31,970 bases of DNA from CAZJHX01 sp964545715 (GTDB taxonomy: Bacteria; Myxococcota_A; UBA9042; GCA-2863065): the NCBI GenBank assembly GCA_964545715.1, contig CAZJHX010000127.1, forward strand, positions 1 to 31,970, written 5' to 3'. Below are positions 17,771 through 27,000 of the stretch, piece by piece (within the stretch, counting starts at the first letter, position 1; the number at the start of each line of letters is the position of its first letter). Made by a program: the position numbers and the translations under genes. The notes beneath the pieces were generated by a model, which saw only the letters and a program-made list of their open reading frames with translations, searched no databases and was not told the DNA's origin.

Positions 17771-18844
17771 ATGGACGCGGACACTCTCCACTGGCTGGCC
17801 GTTTGCGCGGGCACGCCCGATGCCGCCGTTGGCGCGCGGCTGGCGCTGGACTTCATCAGCGCGGATGCCAGTTCGGAAGACGCCCACTTGTTCGTTGCGC
17901 GGCCCGGCGGCGGCTTCGGCATCATCGGCGCCGGCCTGGACATGGAGGACGCCGGCCAGGAGCTCGCCGATGTGTGTGGCCTGGTCCTGCACGGGGCCCA
18001 GCCGATGGGGCCCGGTGATGCGCCTGGGGAGCTGTCGGACTGCTGGCTGCTGCCGCTTCAAATCGATGACACGGGGGTGGGTGTGCTGGTGGCGCGCGGT
18101 GGTCGCGAACCAGCGGCCGACCTGGTTCGCGCCATCTTGACCGTGCACGCGGATCGGCTGCATCACATGGCCGTAAGACGCGCCAATGAGACGCTGATCG
18201 GCACGCTCTCGTCCTATCTGAACTCGGAGGTCGTGGACGAGCTGAAGCGCCGTCCCGGCGACGCCCTGTCCACCGCAGTGCGTCGAACGTGGGCGGTCGC
18301 GATGTTCGTCGATCTCTCGGGCTTTACGACGATGTCTGAGCGCCTCGCCCCTGAGAAGGTGGTCGAGACGCTCAACGCATATTTCGCGCGGCTGCACGCC
18401 GTCGTCGACATGCACCGGGGGGTGATCGACAAGCACATCGGCGATGCGGCGCTCGTCGTCTTCGAACCCGAGTTCAAGGAGAGCGAGAGCGCCTGCATCG
18501 GTCGGGTGCTCGATACCGCGGCTGATCTGTTGCAGCAGTTTCCGCCCAACTCAGAGCTTGCCGTGCACATCTCTGCGGCATGCGGTGGCGTGGTTGTCGG
18601 CAATGTCGGCTCGGCGCGGCGGGTCGAGCGGACGGTGATCGGTGACACGGTGAACCTGGCAGCCAGACTTCAGAGTTATGCCGACGACGGCGAAGTGGCT
18701 ATCGACGGCGACATCGAGCGGGCCATGCGCGGTCTCATCCGTGGAGGACATGCGCGTCGCCTGATCATCTGCCGTCGCAAGCGCCATCGCGTCCGCGGGC
18801 GCGCGCACCCCGTGTCGGTCAGCGTCCTGCGCCTGCCGGACTGA
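17771..18844 (+). CDS. Class III adenylate cyclase with N-terminal sensor-like domain
   Basis: 357 aa. ATG 17771 is preferred over the GTG immediately before it. Residues 1–135 form an alpha/beta domain resembling GAF but not clearly assignable. The cyclase domain (about 172–355) shows the first metal Asp in MFVDLSGFT (D181), the second in KHIGDA (D225), the purine-binding Lys K221 with Thr T288 in TVIGDTVNLAARL, and the transition-state Asn and Arg (N295, R299). The Lys/Thr pair is typical of bacterial adenylate rather than guanylate cyclases, so cAMP is the expected product. There is no membrane segment, so it is cytoplasmic. It converges on the histidine kinase gene with only 12 bases between the stops. 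The ligand of the N-terminal domain is unknown. Confidence 0.92.
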   Translation: MDADTLHWLAVCAGTPDAAVGARLALDFISADASSEDAHLFVARPGGGFGIIGAGLDMEDAGQELADVCGLVLHGAQPMGPGDAPGELSDCWLLPLQIDDTGVGVLVARGGREPAADLVRAILTVHADRLHHMAVRRANETLIGTLSSYLNSEVVDELKRRPGDALSTAVRRTWAVAMFVDLSGFTTMSERLAPEKVVETLNAYFARLHAVVDMHRGVIDKHIGDAALVVFEPEFKESESACIGRVLDTAADLLQQFPPNSELAVHISAACGGVVVGNVGSARRVERTVIGDTVNLAARLQSYADDGEVAIDGDIERAMRGLIRGGHARRLIICRRKRHRVRGRAHPVSVSVLRLPD

Positions 18845-18856
18845 CCTCTGCGGCGG

Positions 18857-19981
18857 CTAAGCGGCCTCCGCCGGCAGCGTGATGGTGAACGTGCAGCCCC
18901 GCTCCGGGTTGTTGTGCACGGTGATGCTTCCGCTGTGCAGGTCGACCACGCGCTTGGCGATGACCAGTCCCAGCCCGGAGCTTGTCTCATCTCCCGTGGG
19001 CTTGTTGGACAGCTGAGCAAACGGGGTGAACACGCGCGTCAGCTCCTCATCGGTGAAGCCCGGTCCCTCGTCGGAGATCTCGATCACCAGGCCCGTCGCG
19101 TCCCCGGTCGCGCGGACCGTACATCGCGCGCCGGTTGGGCTGAACTTGATCGAGTTGCCCAGCAAGTTCTGGATCAACTGGACGATACGGGACTCCACCG
19201 CGGTGATGGTGGGCAGGTTCTCATCGACCTCGAGCTCTACCGAGATCCCCTTGCTGCGCGCATATTCGGCTTGCAGCAGGGCCATGCGCTCGATGATGGA
19301 TCCTACGTCTGTCGTTTCGAGGCGCGGGCCGGTGCCGCTGCACCTGCCGGTGCCGAGGAAGTCGTCGATGATCGACTGCATGTGTTTGGCGGCCAGCCCG
19401 ATGTTGGCGAGCAGGTCCGCGCCGTCCTCGGTGAGCGGGGCGCCGACTGGCAGCGTGGCCTCGAGCATGCGGGCGCTGCCGAACACCGCCTGAAGCGGGT
19501 TCTTCAGGTCGTGGCTGGCCATGCGCAGAAACTGGTCTTTGAGCTCTGCCAGCTGTTTGACGGCCAGCTGGGCCCGCACTCTCGCCATGAGCACCTCATA
19601 GTCGATGGGCTTGGTGATGTAGTCGTTGGCGCCCCGGTCCAGCGCAGTCACCATCTGGCTGGCCTCGTCCAGCGCGGTGACCATAATGATCGGCAGCTCG
19701 TCGGGGCCCTTTTGACAGCGGATGACATCGAGGACGTCCACTCCGCTGAGGCCGGGCATCATGATGTCCAGCAGGATCAGGTCCACGGACTCCCGCTCCA
19801 GTGTGTCCAGTGCGGAGTAGCCGTCCGCGCACATGAGAACGTCAAAGCCGCGCCGGCGCAGGCGTCGCGCCAGCAGATCGCGATTGTCCTCGACGTCGTC
19901 CACCACGAGGATGCGCCCACCCTCAGCGGTGGGTCGCCCCCGCTTCACCGGGGACGACAGACGCTGGCGAGGAGCGGGCAT
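18857..19981 (-). CDS. Response-regulator–histidine kinase hybrid (REC–HisKA–HATPase)
   Basis: 374 aa. The N-terminal receiver domain has the acidic pocket VVDD (D28, D29), the phosphorylation site LLDIMMPG (D72), Thr102 and Lys124. HisKA follows with the phosphorylated His in ASHDLKNPL (H157). The HATPase has NLLGNSIKF, ISDEGPGF and SSGLGL. There is no membrane segment, so it is a soluble kinase whose activity is probably set by phosphorylation of its own receiver. Its start overlaps the stop of the upstream response regulator by one base (TAATG), indicating co-translation and a shared phosphorelay. Confidence 0.93.
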   Translation of the reverse strand: MPAPRQRLSSPVKRGRPTAEGGRILVVDDVEDNRDLLARRLRRRGFDVLMCADGYSALDTLERESVDLILLDIMMPGLSGVDVLDVIRCQKGPDELPIIMVTALDEASQMVTALDRGANDYITKPIDYEVLMARVRAQLAVKQLAELKDQFLRMASHDLKNPLQAVFGSARMLEATLPVGAPLTEDGADLLANIGLAAKHMQSIIDDFLGTGRCSGTGPRLETTDVGSIIERMALLQAEYARSKGISVELEVDENLPTITAVESRIVQLIQNLLGNSIKFSPTGARCTVRATGDATGLVIEISDEGPGFTDEELTRVFTPFAQLSNKPTGDETSSGLGLVIAKRVVDLHSGSITVHNNPERGCTFTITLPAEAA

Positions 19982-20373
19982 TATGCGCGCGCGTACGTGG
20001 AGATGAGCTCTTGCACCTCGATCGGGTCGAACGGCTTCAGCAGGTAGCGGACCGTATCGCTGTCGAAAGCGCGCTCAGCCATCTGGCCCGAATCGTCGCT
20101 GGTGAGCATGAGCACCGGCAGATCTGCGAGGCCGTCCATGCCCTTCAGCGTGTCGCAGAAGTCGACGCCCAGGCCGTCCGGCAGATGTACGTCCAGCAGC
20201 GCGATAGCCAGCCGGTCACCGTGTTCTCGAGCCGCGGCCTCAGCCTCCGCGATGCACGCCGCCTCGATAGCCAGTAGCCCGGTCGACCGAACCATATGCA
20301 CAACCAACCGTCGGACGTGCTCGTCGTCGTCCAGCACCAGGGCGCTTCGTCGTGCTGTCTTGTCTGTAGTCAT
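19981..20373 (-). CDS. Single-domain response regulator
   Basis: 130 aa, a receiver domain only: acidic cluster VLDDDE (D15–D17), phosphorylation site LLDVHLPDG (D61), LMLTSDD and the Lys of LLKPFD. No output domain follows, so it probably acts by protein contact or as a phosphate carrier to the coupled hybrid kinase gene. Good AAGGAG ribosome-binding site 7 bases before the ATG. First gene of a two-gene operon. Confidence 0.92.
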   Translation of the reverse strand: MTTDKTARRSALVLDDDEHVRRLVVHMVRSTGLLAIEAACIAEAEAAAREHGDRLAIALLDVHLPDGLGVDFCDTLKGMDGLADLPVLMLTSDDSGQMAERAFDSDTVRYLLKPFDPIEVQELISTYARA

Positions 20374-20681
20374 CGGATGTCTCCTTGGTGTTCTGCACGG
20401 TACCGTCCAGCACCGACCGTGCCAAAGCGCTCTGCGCCTGATTGGCTGTGCAAAAACGAGGGCTTGGATGGCTGGGGCGCTCCGCTGGGCGAGCTCATTG
20501 GCAGCGGTGTGTCTCAGGATTGGACGCGGCGTCCGCGCGTTTCGTCACGACGTGTGACATGGCGCCGTTCATCGCTGACACCATGGGTGTCTAACTGCTT
20601 GTAATCACGGGTCAGATGCCGTCTGGCATGGGTGATGCTCAGAGGGCCGCCAGACCCTTTACAAACGGAGAACTTCAGACC
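20374..20681. promoter_or_regulatory. Divergent intergenic region with three inverted repeats
   Basis: About 300 bases without a gene between the − strand response regulator and the + strand lipoprotein. It contains GTCAC-N5-GTGAC (20544–20558), GACACC-N3-GGTGTC (20577–20591) and ATGCC-N4-GGCAT (20616–20629). The three lie within 90 bases, about 50–140 bases upstream of the lipoprotein start, a likely operator zone. GGAG at 20667–20670 is the probable ribosome-binding site of the lipoprotein. No confident −35/−10 pair was identified. Confidence 0.35.
20381..20386 (-). promoter_or_regulatory. Ribosome-binding site of the response regulator gene
   Basis: Reads AAGGAG on the − strand, 7 bases before the ATG at 20373. 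It is among the strongest Shine–Dalgarno sequences in the window and fixes that start. Confidence 0.7.
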
Positions 20682-20885
20682 ATGACCATCAACAAACGAA
20701 TCCTCGCCACGATCGCCGGTGCCCTGCTCGTCCTGACGATGACGGCCGGCTGCGCAACAACGTACGTCCCGACGGTCAAGACCGGCTGGTGCAACCAGGG
20801 CCGCGAGTGGGTGCCGCCCGCCAAGGACGCAAACGGCGACTGGAAAGAGGGCTACTGCCGCGACAAGAGCGTCTCGGGCAACTAA
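20682..20885 (+). CDS. Small lipoprotein
   Basis: 67 aa from ATG with GGAG 11 bases upstream. The signal peptide KRILATIAGALLVLTMTAGC ends in a lipobox at C24. The mature part is only about 44 residues, with two Cys (C37, C59) that could form a disulfide and aromatic GWCNQGREWVPP and GDWKEGYC segments. No family is recognised. An in-frame upstream ATG at 20616 would put a long hydrophilic leader before the signal peptide, so it was not used. The stop overlaps the convergent HEAT-protein stop by 3 bases. Confidence 0.8.
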   Translation: MTINKRILATIAGALLVLTMTAGCATTYVPTVKTGWCNQGREWVPPAKDANGDWKEGYCRDKSVSGN

Positions 20886-22456
20886 TTCGGGAGGCGATGC
20901 GCGGCGGCGAAGCGGGCGGACCTGCGGACCTCGTCGGCCGGGTCGGTCGCGAGCGCGGCGGCGATCACCTTGTCCGCCGCCGGGTCGGCGATAAGCCGGA
21001 CCGCTTCGACGGCCACCGAGCGCAGCAGCGATGATGCGCTTGTCAGAGCGTCCTGCACGGCCGGCAGAATGCGCGGATCCGCGGTGTTTCCGAGCGCGGT
21101 CAAGTACAGCGCTTTGTCGGTCTCGGCGGTCGCCTGACCGTAACGGGCCATTAGAATCTGCACCCCGTCCAGGGAGTCGGTGTCGTCCGAGTCCAGGTGC
21201 TCGGAGATGCTGCCCAGCGCCAGCGCCGCGGTCGAGGCGACGTCAGCGGTGGGATCATCGAGCAGCAGCCCGAGGGTGTCGGCCGTCTCGGCGGTCGGCC
21301 GGTGCGTCAGCCCAAGACTGAGGGTGGCCGCGGAGCGCACGACGTCTTCGATGTCTGCGATCGCCAGCGCGCTCAGCGCCTGCTGCGAAGCGGTGGTGTC
21401 AGCGGTTGCCAGCGCCGCTACCAGGGTCTCGGCCACCGGCGTGTCGACGCCTGAGAGCACCGTCTCTACGACCGCCTCGACCAGAGCGGGCCGAGTCTCG
21501 AGCGCCGCTCCCAGATCGGCCGCCACGGCGGATCGGACCGCATGAGCGTCCGACAGCCGGGTCGCGTCGGTCAGCTCGGTGACGAGCGCGTCGAGAGGGC
21601 GATGCGGTGCGGCGGCGGCCGGCGCGTTGTGAGCGAGGCGGTCGCGGTTGGCGGCAAACTGCTCGACCAGCTCAGGGCGGCTCGCGGTATCGGCGCGCTG
21701 CAAGGTCCACGACAGGGTCGCCGACATGGCGGCCGCGCCCTCGTTCGCTGTCATCCACAGGTTGCCGCGGCTGGTTGAGACCTGCTCGTCGGCGTCCAAG
21801 GAAAACCAGACGTCGCCGCCGGCCTCGACACCCGTCGCCGCGACATACGCCAGCCTCTCCTTGGCGACGGTGTGCCCGTCGGCGAGGTACCGCGCCGTGT
21901 ACATACCGTTGTCGTCGGTCTCGCGTGCATCCCACTGTGGGCTGGCCTCGGCAGGACGCACCAGCTGCATGCCGGTGACGAGCCCGGTGATCAGGCCGCG
22001 GGCCTCCGCGCCGGTCGGATCGGGAAAGGTCACGGCCTCGACCCGCCCCGACGCGGCGCGATGGATGAAGAACCGGCAATCGGCGACCGTCGCCGAGTCG
22101 CGCAGCTCTGTGTGAACCACAGTGCGTGCTCCCTGGGTCGCCACCGGGGTCTCGCTCCAAGTGCCGTGCACCTCCTGACGGTCGGCTTGCTGGTCGTCCG
22201 TGCCGAACTCCAGGACCGCGGACAGGTCGTAGATCCGCTCGGTTCCGAGGGTGTTCACGGGCGACCTGTCCGCGGCGGGCGCCAGGCGCTGCCGAGAGGA
22301 AGCGCGCCGCGTGGTGTGCCCCGAGCCGGAGATCGGCTCGGACGTGGTGACGGTCACCTCCAGCGGCTCCTCGGCCGGGCGGGCCAGGTCGAGGAGCGCC
22401 ATGCAGAGGATGGCCAACAAACAAAGCGAGGCGGTGAAAGTCCAGGTGGTCTTCAT
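20882..22456 (-). CDS. HEAT-repeat protein with vitellogenin-like N-terminal region
   Basis: 524 aa from the ATG at 22456, chosen for its AGAGGA site 8 bases upstream and the immediate signal/anchor segment (TASLCLLAILCMALL, about 8–22). A longer frame to 22537 would overlap the upstream gene. Residues about 72–255 are beta-rich, starting ERIYDLSAVLEF. They contain a stretch (EARGLITGLVTGMQL, then DARETDDNGMYTARY) that recalls the N-sheet of vitellogenin/large lipid transfer proteins (RGI.s.LQ, then E.D..G.C.T.Y). Residues about 285–520 are helical HEAT-type repeats (for example DEVRRSARFAAAH, DVASTAALALGSI), as in the lipid-transfer helical domain. Lipid or lipoprotein binding is an inference. 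It is the second gene after a secreted basic protein, 52 bases downstream. Confidence 0.8.
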   Translation of the reverse strand: MKTTWTFTASLCLLAILCMALLDLARPAEEPLEVTVTTSEPISGSGHTTRRASSRQRLAPAADRSPVNTLGTERIYDLSAVLEFGTDDQQADRQEVHGTWSETPVATQGARTVVHTELRDSATVADCRFFIHRAASGRVEAVTFPDPTGAEARGLITGLVTGMQLVRPAEASPQWDARETDDNGMYTARYLADGHTVAKERLAYVAATGVEAGGDVWFSLDADEQVSTSRGNLWMTANEGAAAMSATLSWTLQRADTASRPELVEQFAANRDRLAHNAPAAAAPHRPLDALVTELTDATRLSDAHAVRSAVAADLGAALETRPALVEAVVETVLSGVDTPVAETLVAALATADTTASQQALSALAIADIEDVVRSAATLSLGLTHRPTAETADTLGLLLDDPTADVASTAALALGSISEHLDSDDTDSLDGVQILMARYGQATAETDKALYLTALGNTADPRILPAVQDALTSASSLLRSVAVEAVRLIADPAADKVIAAALATDPADEVRRSARFAAAHRLPN

Positions 22457-22464
22457 GGGTCGTG

Positions 22465-22470
22465 TCCTCT
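22465..22470 (-). promoter_or_regulatory. Ribosome-binding site of the HEAT-repeat gene
   Basis: AGAGGA on the − strand, 8 bases before the ATG at 22456. It supports that start over the in-frame upstream one at 22537. Confidence 0.55.
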
Positions 22471-22508
22471 CGAGGGTGGTGGGTGTCGGTGGGGTTGGAG
22501 CGTCTCGC

Positions 22509-23330
22509 TTAGAGCGTGGCGATGTTGCCGTCGACATCCAGAACGGTGCCCTTCTTGGAGTAGCCGCTGTAGTTGATCAGGGTCTTGGTGAACTTCTGCA
22601 GACCGTTGACCCAGTTGATCTTGACCCACGGGACCAGCTTGCCGGCCAGCAGCTTGACGGAGCGGTAGACGTTGGCGTCCACGAAGAAGCCCTCACAGCC
22701 GTTCCAGCCCTTCAGGTGCGCGGTCAGGCTGACCCGGTTGAGGAGCAGCTGGCCGGTGCTGCCGCCGTAGCCCTTTTTGCCGTTGACCATCTGCGCCTTG
22801 GCGTAGGCCTCGATGTACGGCTTGGACTTGAAATCCAGCGAGCCCGGCGCGACCTTCAGCGCCAGGTTCATGACCACGACGCCGTTGACGCGCACGTTGA
22901 ACGGCTTGCCGAAGACCGAGGTCTTGCGCTTCCAAAGCGGCAGCTGCACCTTCTTGTACATCGGCGGCAGCGACTGTGCGGCCAGAGTCACCAGATCCTT
23001 GAACGGGACGTAGTGGACCTTTTTGTTGTGGACGTAGATCTCGCCCGCTCCCGAGAAGGTGTGGGCCTTGGTGTATCCGGCCTTGGTCCGTACGTCCGCG
23101 ATGGTGCGCTTCTCGCCGAGGAAGCCGGCGACGGCCTTGGTGTCACTGTAGGCCAGGTAGGTCTTGGACTTGCCCTTGACCGTGATGGCGCCCACGGCTT
23201 TGTAGCTGGCTGAGAAGCCGCTCTTTTTGACCGACTTGCCCTGCTTGAACGACTCGGTGTGCTGCGCAAACGCGGGTGTGGTGAGCGCCGAAGCGATACA
23301 AAACAGAACGGTAATCATTGAAAAACGCAT
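22509..23330 (-). CDS. Secreted basic protein of unknown function
   Basis: 273 aa from the ATG at 23330, which has a near-perfect GGAGGAC site a few bases upstream; an in-frame ATG at 23357 lies before that site and is rejected. The Sec signal peptide (MRFSMITVLFCIASALTTPAF) is cleaved near FA|Q (residue 22). The mature part is Lys-rich and appears beta-rich, with alternating strands such as NVRVNGVVVMNLALKV and GQLLLNRVSLTAHL. It has a single mature Cys (GWNGCEG). No family is recognised. Operon position, 52 bases before the vitellogenin-like HEAT gene, suggests the two act together in the envelope. Confidence 0.85.
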   Translation of the reverse strand: MRFSMITVLFCIASALTTPAFAQHTESFKQGKSVKKSGFSASYKAVGAITVKGKSKTYLAYSDTKAVAGFLGEKRTIADVRTKAGYTKAHTFSGAGEIYVHNKKVHYVPFKDLVTLAAQSLPPMYKKVQLPLWKRKTSVFGKPFNVRVNGVVVMNLALKVAPGSLDFKSKPYIEAYAKAQMVNGKKGYGGSTGQLLLNRVSLTAHLKGWNGCEGFFVDANVYRSVKLLAGKLVPWVKINWVNGLQKFTKTLINYSGYSKKGTVLDVDGNIATL

Positions 23331-23471
23331 CTTGTCCTCCCAGTGTGTGTGGTTCATTCACAAAGCAGGGGACGTGCCAGAGGGCGACAGGTGCGCAGTG
23401 TTGCGAATAGCGCTGGGGCACGCGCGGGTGACGCCCAGTTTGAGCTTAGTTTGAGCGCAACGGCTGCTTCT
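23331..23471 (-). promoter_or_regulatory. Intergenic region with 11-bp-spaced direct repeats
   Basis: The 9-mer AGTTTGAGC occurs at 23437–23445 and 23448–23456 (+ strand), a perfect direct repeat with an 11-base step, about 107–126 bases upstream of the secreted-protein start. The helical-turn spacing suggests a regulator-binding site for the secreted protein/HEAT operon. No clear −35/−10 was identified. Confidence 0.35.
23334..23340 (-). promoter_or_regulatory. Ribosome-binding site of the secreted basic protein gene
   Basis: GGAGGAC on the − strand, just before the ATG at 23330. A near-consensus site that decides the start. Confidence 0.7.
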
Positions 23472-24014
23472 TCAGCTCAGCAGCTGGTATGTCAGGACGA
23501 ACAGCGCCAGGGCAACCCAGCCGGGCGCCGCTCTCAGTAGCAGCGCCTTTCGGGCAGGGGTCACGGCGACGCCGGCGTCCTCGAAGTGGCGGCGCAGCGC
23601 GCGGTCCAGGTCCTCGTCGGCCGGGTCGGTGGGCACGGCCATGGCGACTGTCTCAAAATGCAGGAAGTATGCGCCGTCCCACAGGGCCGTCTTCAGCGTT
23701 GTCCACGACCCGTGCAGGCTTATGCCGCCGTTGTGATAGGTGATGCCGTCGTCGTCGACGACGAACCGGATGGGCTCCGAATCGCGTGCGCGCCGGCGTA
23801 AAAGCACCACGGCGGGCACGAGCACCGCGACGGCCACCAACCACAGCGCGGGCCGGCTCCACAGGTAGGCGATCAGGTTGGCGGCGATGGCAAAGGGCAC
23901 CAGCACGGCAGCGGCCGGGATCAACGCGCCCCAGCGCCGCTCCAGCTGCTGGCCCAGCGTGCGAAAGCTCAGCCAGCCGTACGCTTGTGCATCCGTGGTG
24001 AACTCGCGTGGCAT
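23472..24014 (-). CDS. YcxB-like small membrane protein
   Basis: 180 aa. Two hydrophobic segments (about 30–50 and 53–73) are followed by a soluble domain (about 82–126) with the pattern IRFVVDDDGITYHNGG... W. This resembles the C-terminal domain of YcxB-type membrane proteins, though the usual proline-basic ending motif is not clear. A third hydrophobic stretch (about 164–178) ends the protein. Its start lies 46 bases inside the end of the giant Cys-rich gene in another frame, so the two may be co-transcribed. Function of the family is unknown. Confidence 0.75.
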   Translation of the reverse strand: MPREFTTDAQAYGWLSFRTLGQQLERRWGALIPAAAVLVPFAIAANLIAYLWSRPALWLVAVAVLVPAVVLLRRRARDSEPIRFVVDDDGITYHNGGISLHGSWTTLKTALWDGAYFLHFETVAMAVPTDPADEDLDRALRRHFEDAGVAVTPARKALLLRAAPGWVALALFVLTYQLLS

Positions 24015-27000
24015 CGGCCGCTGAGCCTACCAGCGCGACGGGCCCGCGTCAGCAGCGCCAGCATGCTCAGCAGCAGCAGGACCGCGGCCGGATGGCCCGT
24101 ACTCGAAGGCGCCGCGAGGCAGCCGCTGGCCGGGACCTGCTCACCCGGGATGGTCGGGATGCTGCTGGGTGCATCCGCGCTGGGCGTCCCGCTGCCGGAC
24201 GACTGTGGCGCGGGCAGTGGCTCGTCGCTGGGCGGCTCGTCGGTATGCGGCTCGGCAGAAGGCGCCTCATCGCACGCCTCGAAGCACACGCCGGACTCTG
24301 AGCAGTATTCGTCGTCCGCGCAGGTGCCGCAGCTTCCGCCGCAGCCGTCGTCACCGCAGCCGCGGCCGTTGCACAGCGGCACACAGGCCACGGGCGGGTG
24401 GCAGCAGTGGAAGGAGCCCGTCCACCCACAGTTGTCGTTGGTCTCTGCGCAGTCGACCACCACCGGCTCGCCGTCGGAACAGTATGTGAGCACGCTGCCG
24501 TCGCATTTGCCGGAGTCGGGCACACCGGCGCACGACGGCTGATCCTGCGCGTAGCAACCAAACGCCCCGAAGCCGTCCATCAGCTCGGGATTCCAGCCGC
24601 ACACCAGACCCAGCGCGGCGCAGTCAACTGCTGTGGGCCCGGCGTCGCCGCACTTGCGCAGCACGTGGCCGTCACACAGACCCACGGGCGGGAGGTCGCC
24701 GCAGATGTCGTCCGGGTGGGGCGACGCATCCGGCACGCAGTAGCCCAGCTTGCACTCGCCGCCGCCGCACAGCTGCTCGTCCAGCGAGCAGGACGTCCCG
24801 TCGGGCAGCGCCACGTTGGCGCAGCCGTCCTGGTCGTTGCACTGCACCGTCTGGCAGGCGTTGTCGTTGCCGCAATCGCCCGACACGCAGACCGCGTCGG
24901 GACCGTCGCAGTCGCCGCACAGGCCGTTGTCAGAGCAGGTCTTGCCGCCGTCACACGAACCACAGCTTCCGCCGCAGCCGTCGTCGCCGCACTGGCGCCC
25001 GCTGCAGTTGGGCACGCACTCCTGGGGCTCATGGCAGCAGTGGTAGCTGCCGGTCCAGCCGCACTTGGTGTCGTACGCGGCGCAGTCCTCGATGATCGTT
25101 GTCCCGGTGGCCGGGTCGCACCAGGTCAGCACGTCGCCGTCACAGCTGCCCGCGTCGGACACCGCGTCGCACGCCTGACCCTCGCCGATCACGCAGGCGA
25201 ACGCGCCCTCGCCACCCCAGCCGGAGCCGTCCCAGCCGCACAGCCGGCCGACGTCCGCACAGGACGTGGTCACGAGCTCGCCCAGGATGCACTGCACCAG
25301 GTCCCCGCCGATGCATTGGCCGGTGACCGGCACGTCGCCGCACGCAGACTGGGTAGGCGTTCCGTCGCTCTCGCAGGTGCCGGCTACACACACGCCGCCG
25401 CATGCGGAGTCCGTGTCGCAGGAGCCGCCATCCAACGGTGTGTGGACGCAGCCCTTGCCCGCCACGCAGCTATCGGACGTGCAGGGGTTGCTGTCGTCGC
25501 AGTCCAACGCCTCGGATGCATGGCATTTGCCGCCCGAGCAGGTGTCGCCCACGGTGCACGCGTCGCCGTCGTCGCAGGCCGCCGAGCTGTGCGGGTGGAT
25601 GCACCCGACCCCGCTGACGCAGTTGTCGACCGTGCAGGGGTTGTCGTCGTCGCAGTCGGTCTTGGCCCCGGACTGGCATGCGCCGCCCGAGCAGAAGTCA
25701 CCGGCGGTGCATGCATCGCCGTCGTCGCAGGACCCGCCGATCGCGTCGTGACTGCAGCCCTTGCCCGCGATGCAGCTGTCCGCTGTGCAGGCATTGCCGT
25801 CGTCGCAATCGATGGCGCCGCCTACGCACTTGCCGCCGCTGCAGACGTCCCCGGTCGTGCAGGAGTCGCCGTCGTCGCACTGGGTGCCCTTGTGTGGGTG
25901 GATGCACCCGGCGCCCCCGACACACACGTCCCCGGTGCACGGGTTGCCGTCGTCGCAGTCGGTCTTGGCGCCGGCCTGGCACTTGCCGGCAGAGCACGCG
26001 TCGCCCGACGTGCACGAGTCGCCGTCATCGCACGCGGCGGTATTCGGCGGGTGGATGCACCCGAGCACAGCGATACACGCGTCGTCTGTACACGGGTTGC
26101 CGTCGTCGCAGCTGGACTGCCCCAGCGCGATGCACTCGCCGCCCGAGCAGGTGTCCCCAGCGCTGCATCCGTCGCCGTCGCTGCAGGGCGCGCTGTTGGG
26201 CGCGTGGACGCAGCCCAGCCCGGGGACGCAACCGTCGTCGGTGCACTCGTTGCCGTCGTCGCAGGTCGTCTGACCCAGCGAGGTGCAGGTGCCGCCCGAG
26301 CAGGTGTCGCCGCTGGTGCAGTCGTCGCCGTCGTCGCAGGTCGCGTTGTTATTGGTGTGCGTGCATCCACCGCCGGGCGCACAACCGTCATCCGTACACG
26401 GGTTGCCGTCGTCACAGCTGGACTGACCCAGTGAGGTGCACACGCCACCCGAGCACGTGTCGCCGCTGGTGCACTCGTTGCCGTCATCGCACGGCGCGCT
26501 GTTGGGCGGGTGGATGCAGCCCAGTCCCGTGATGCATGCGTCGTCGGTGCACGGGTTGCCGTCGTCACAGCTGGACTGACCCAGCGACGTACAGGTGCCG
26601 CCCGAGCAGGTGTCGCCGCTGGTGCAGTCGTTGCCGTCATCGCACGGGGCGCTGTTGTTGGTGTGCGTGCACCCGCCGCCCGCGGTGCAGCCGTCGGTGG
26701 TGCAGGGGTTGCCGTCGTCGCAGTCGGGACCCACGCCGGCCTGGCACTTGCCGGCGGCGCAATAGTCGCCGACGGTGCAGGAGTTGCCGTCGTCGCAGGA
26801 TCCGGCCGCCGCCGTGTGGACGCAGCCCTTGCCGGCGACGCAGATGTCGGTGGTGCAGACGTTGCCGTCGTCGCAGCTTGGCCCGTTTCCGGACTGGCAC
26901 TTTCCGGCGCTGCAGGTGTCGCCGGTGGTGCACTCGTTGCCGTCATCGCACGGCGCGCTGTTGGGCGGATGGACGCAGCCCAGGCCCTTGACGCACGCGT

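Noticed and set aside
22457..22537. N-terminal extension of the HEAT-repeat protein
   Set aside because: Thr/Pro/Arg-rich with no coding character; it overlaps the upstream gene and precedes the ribosome-binding site and signal segment.
24398..26434. Open frame of 678 codons on the + strand
   Set aside because: Same antisense effect of the GC-rich Cys-repeat gene; no ribosome-binding site or recognisable domain.
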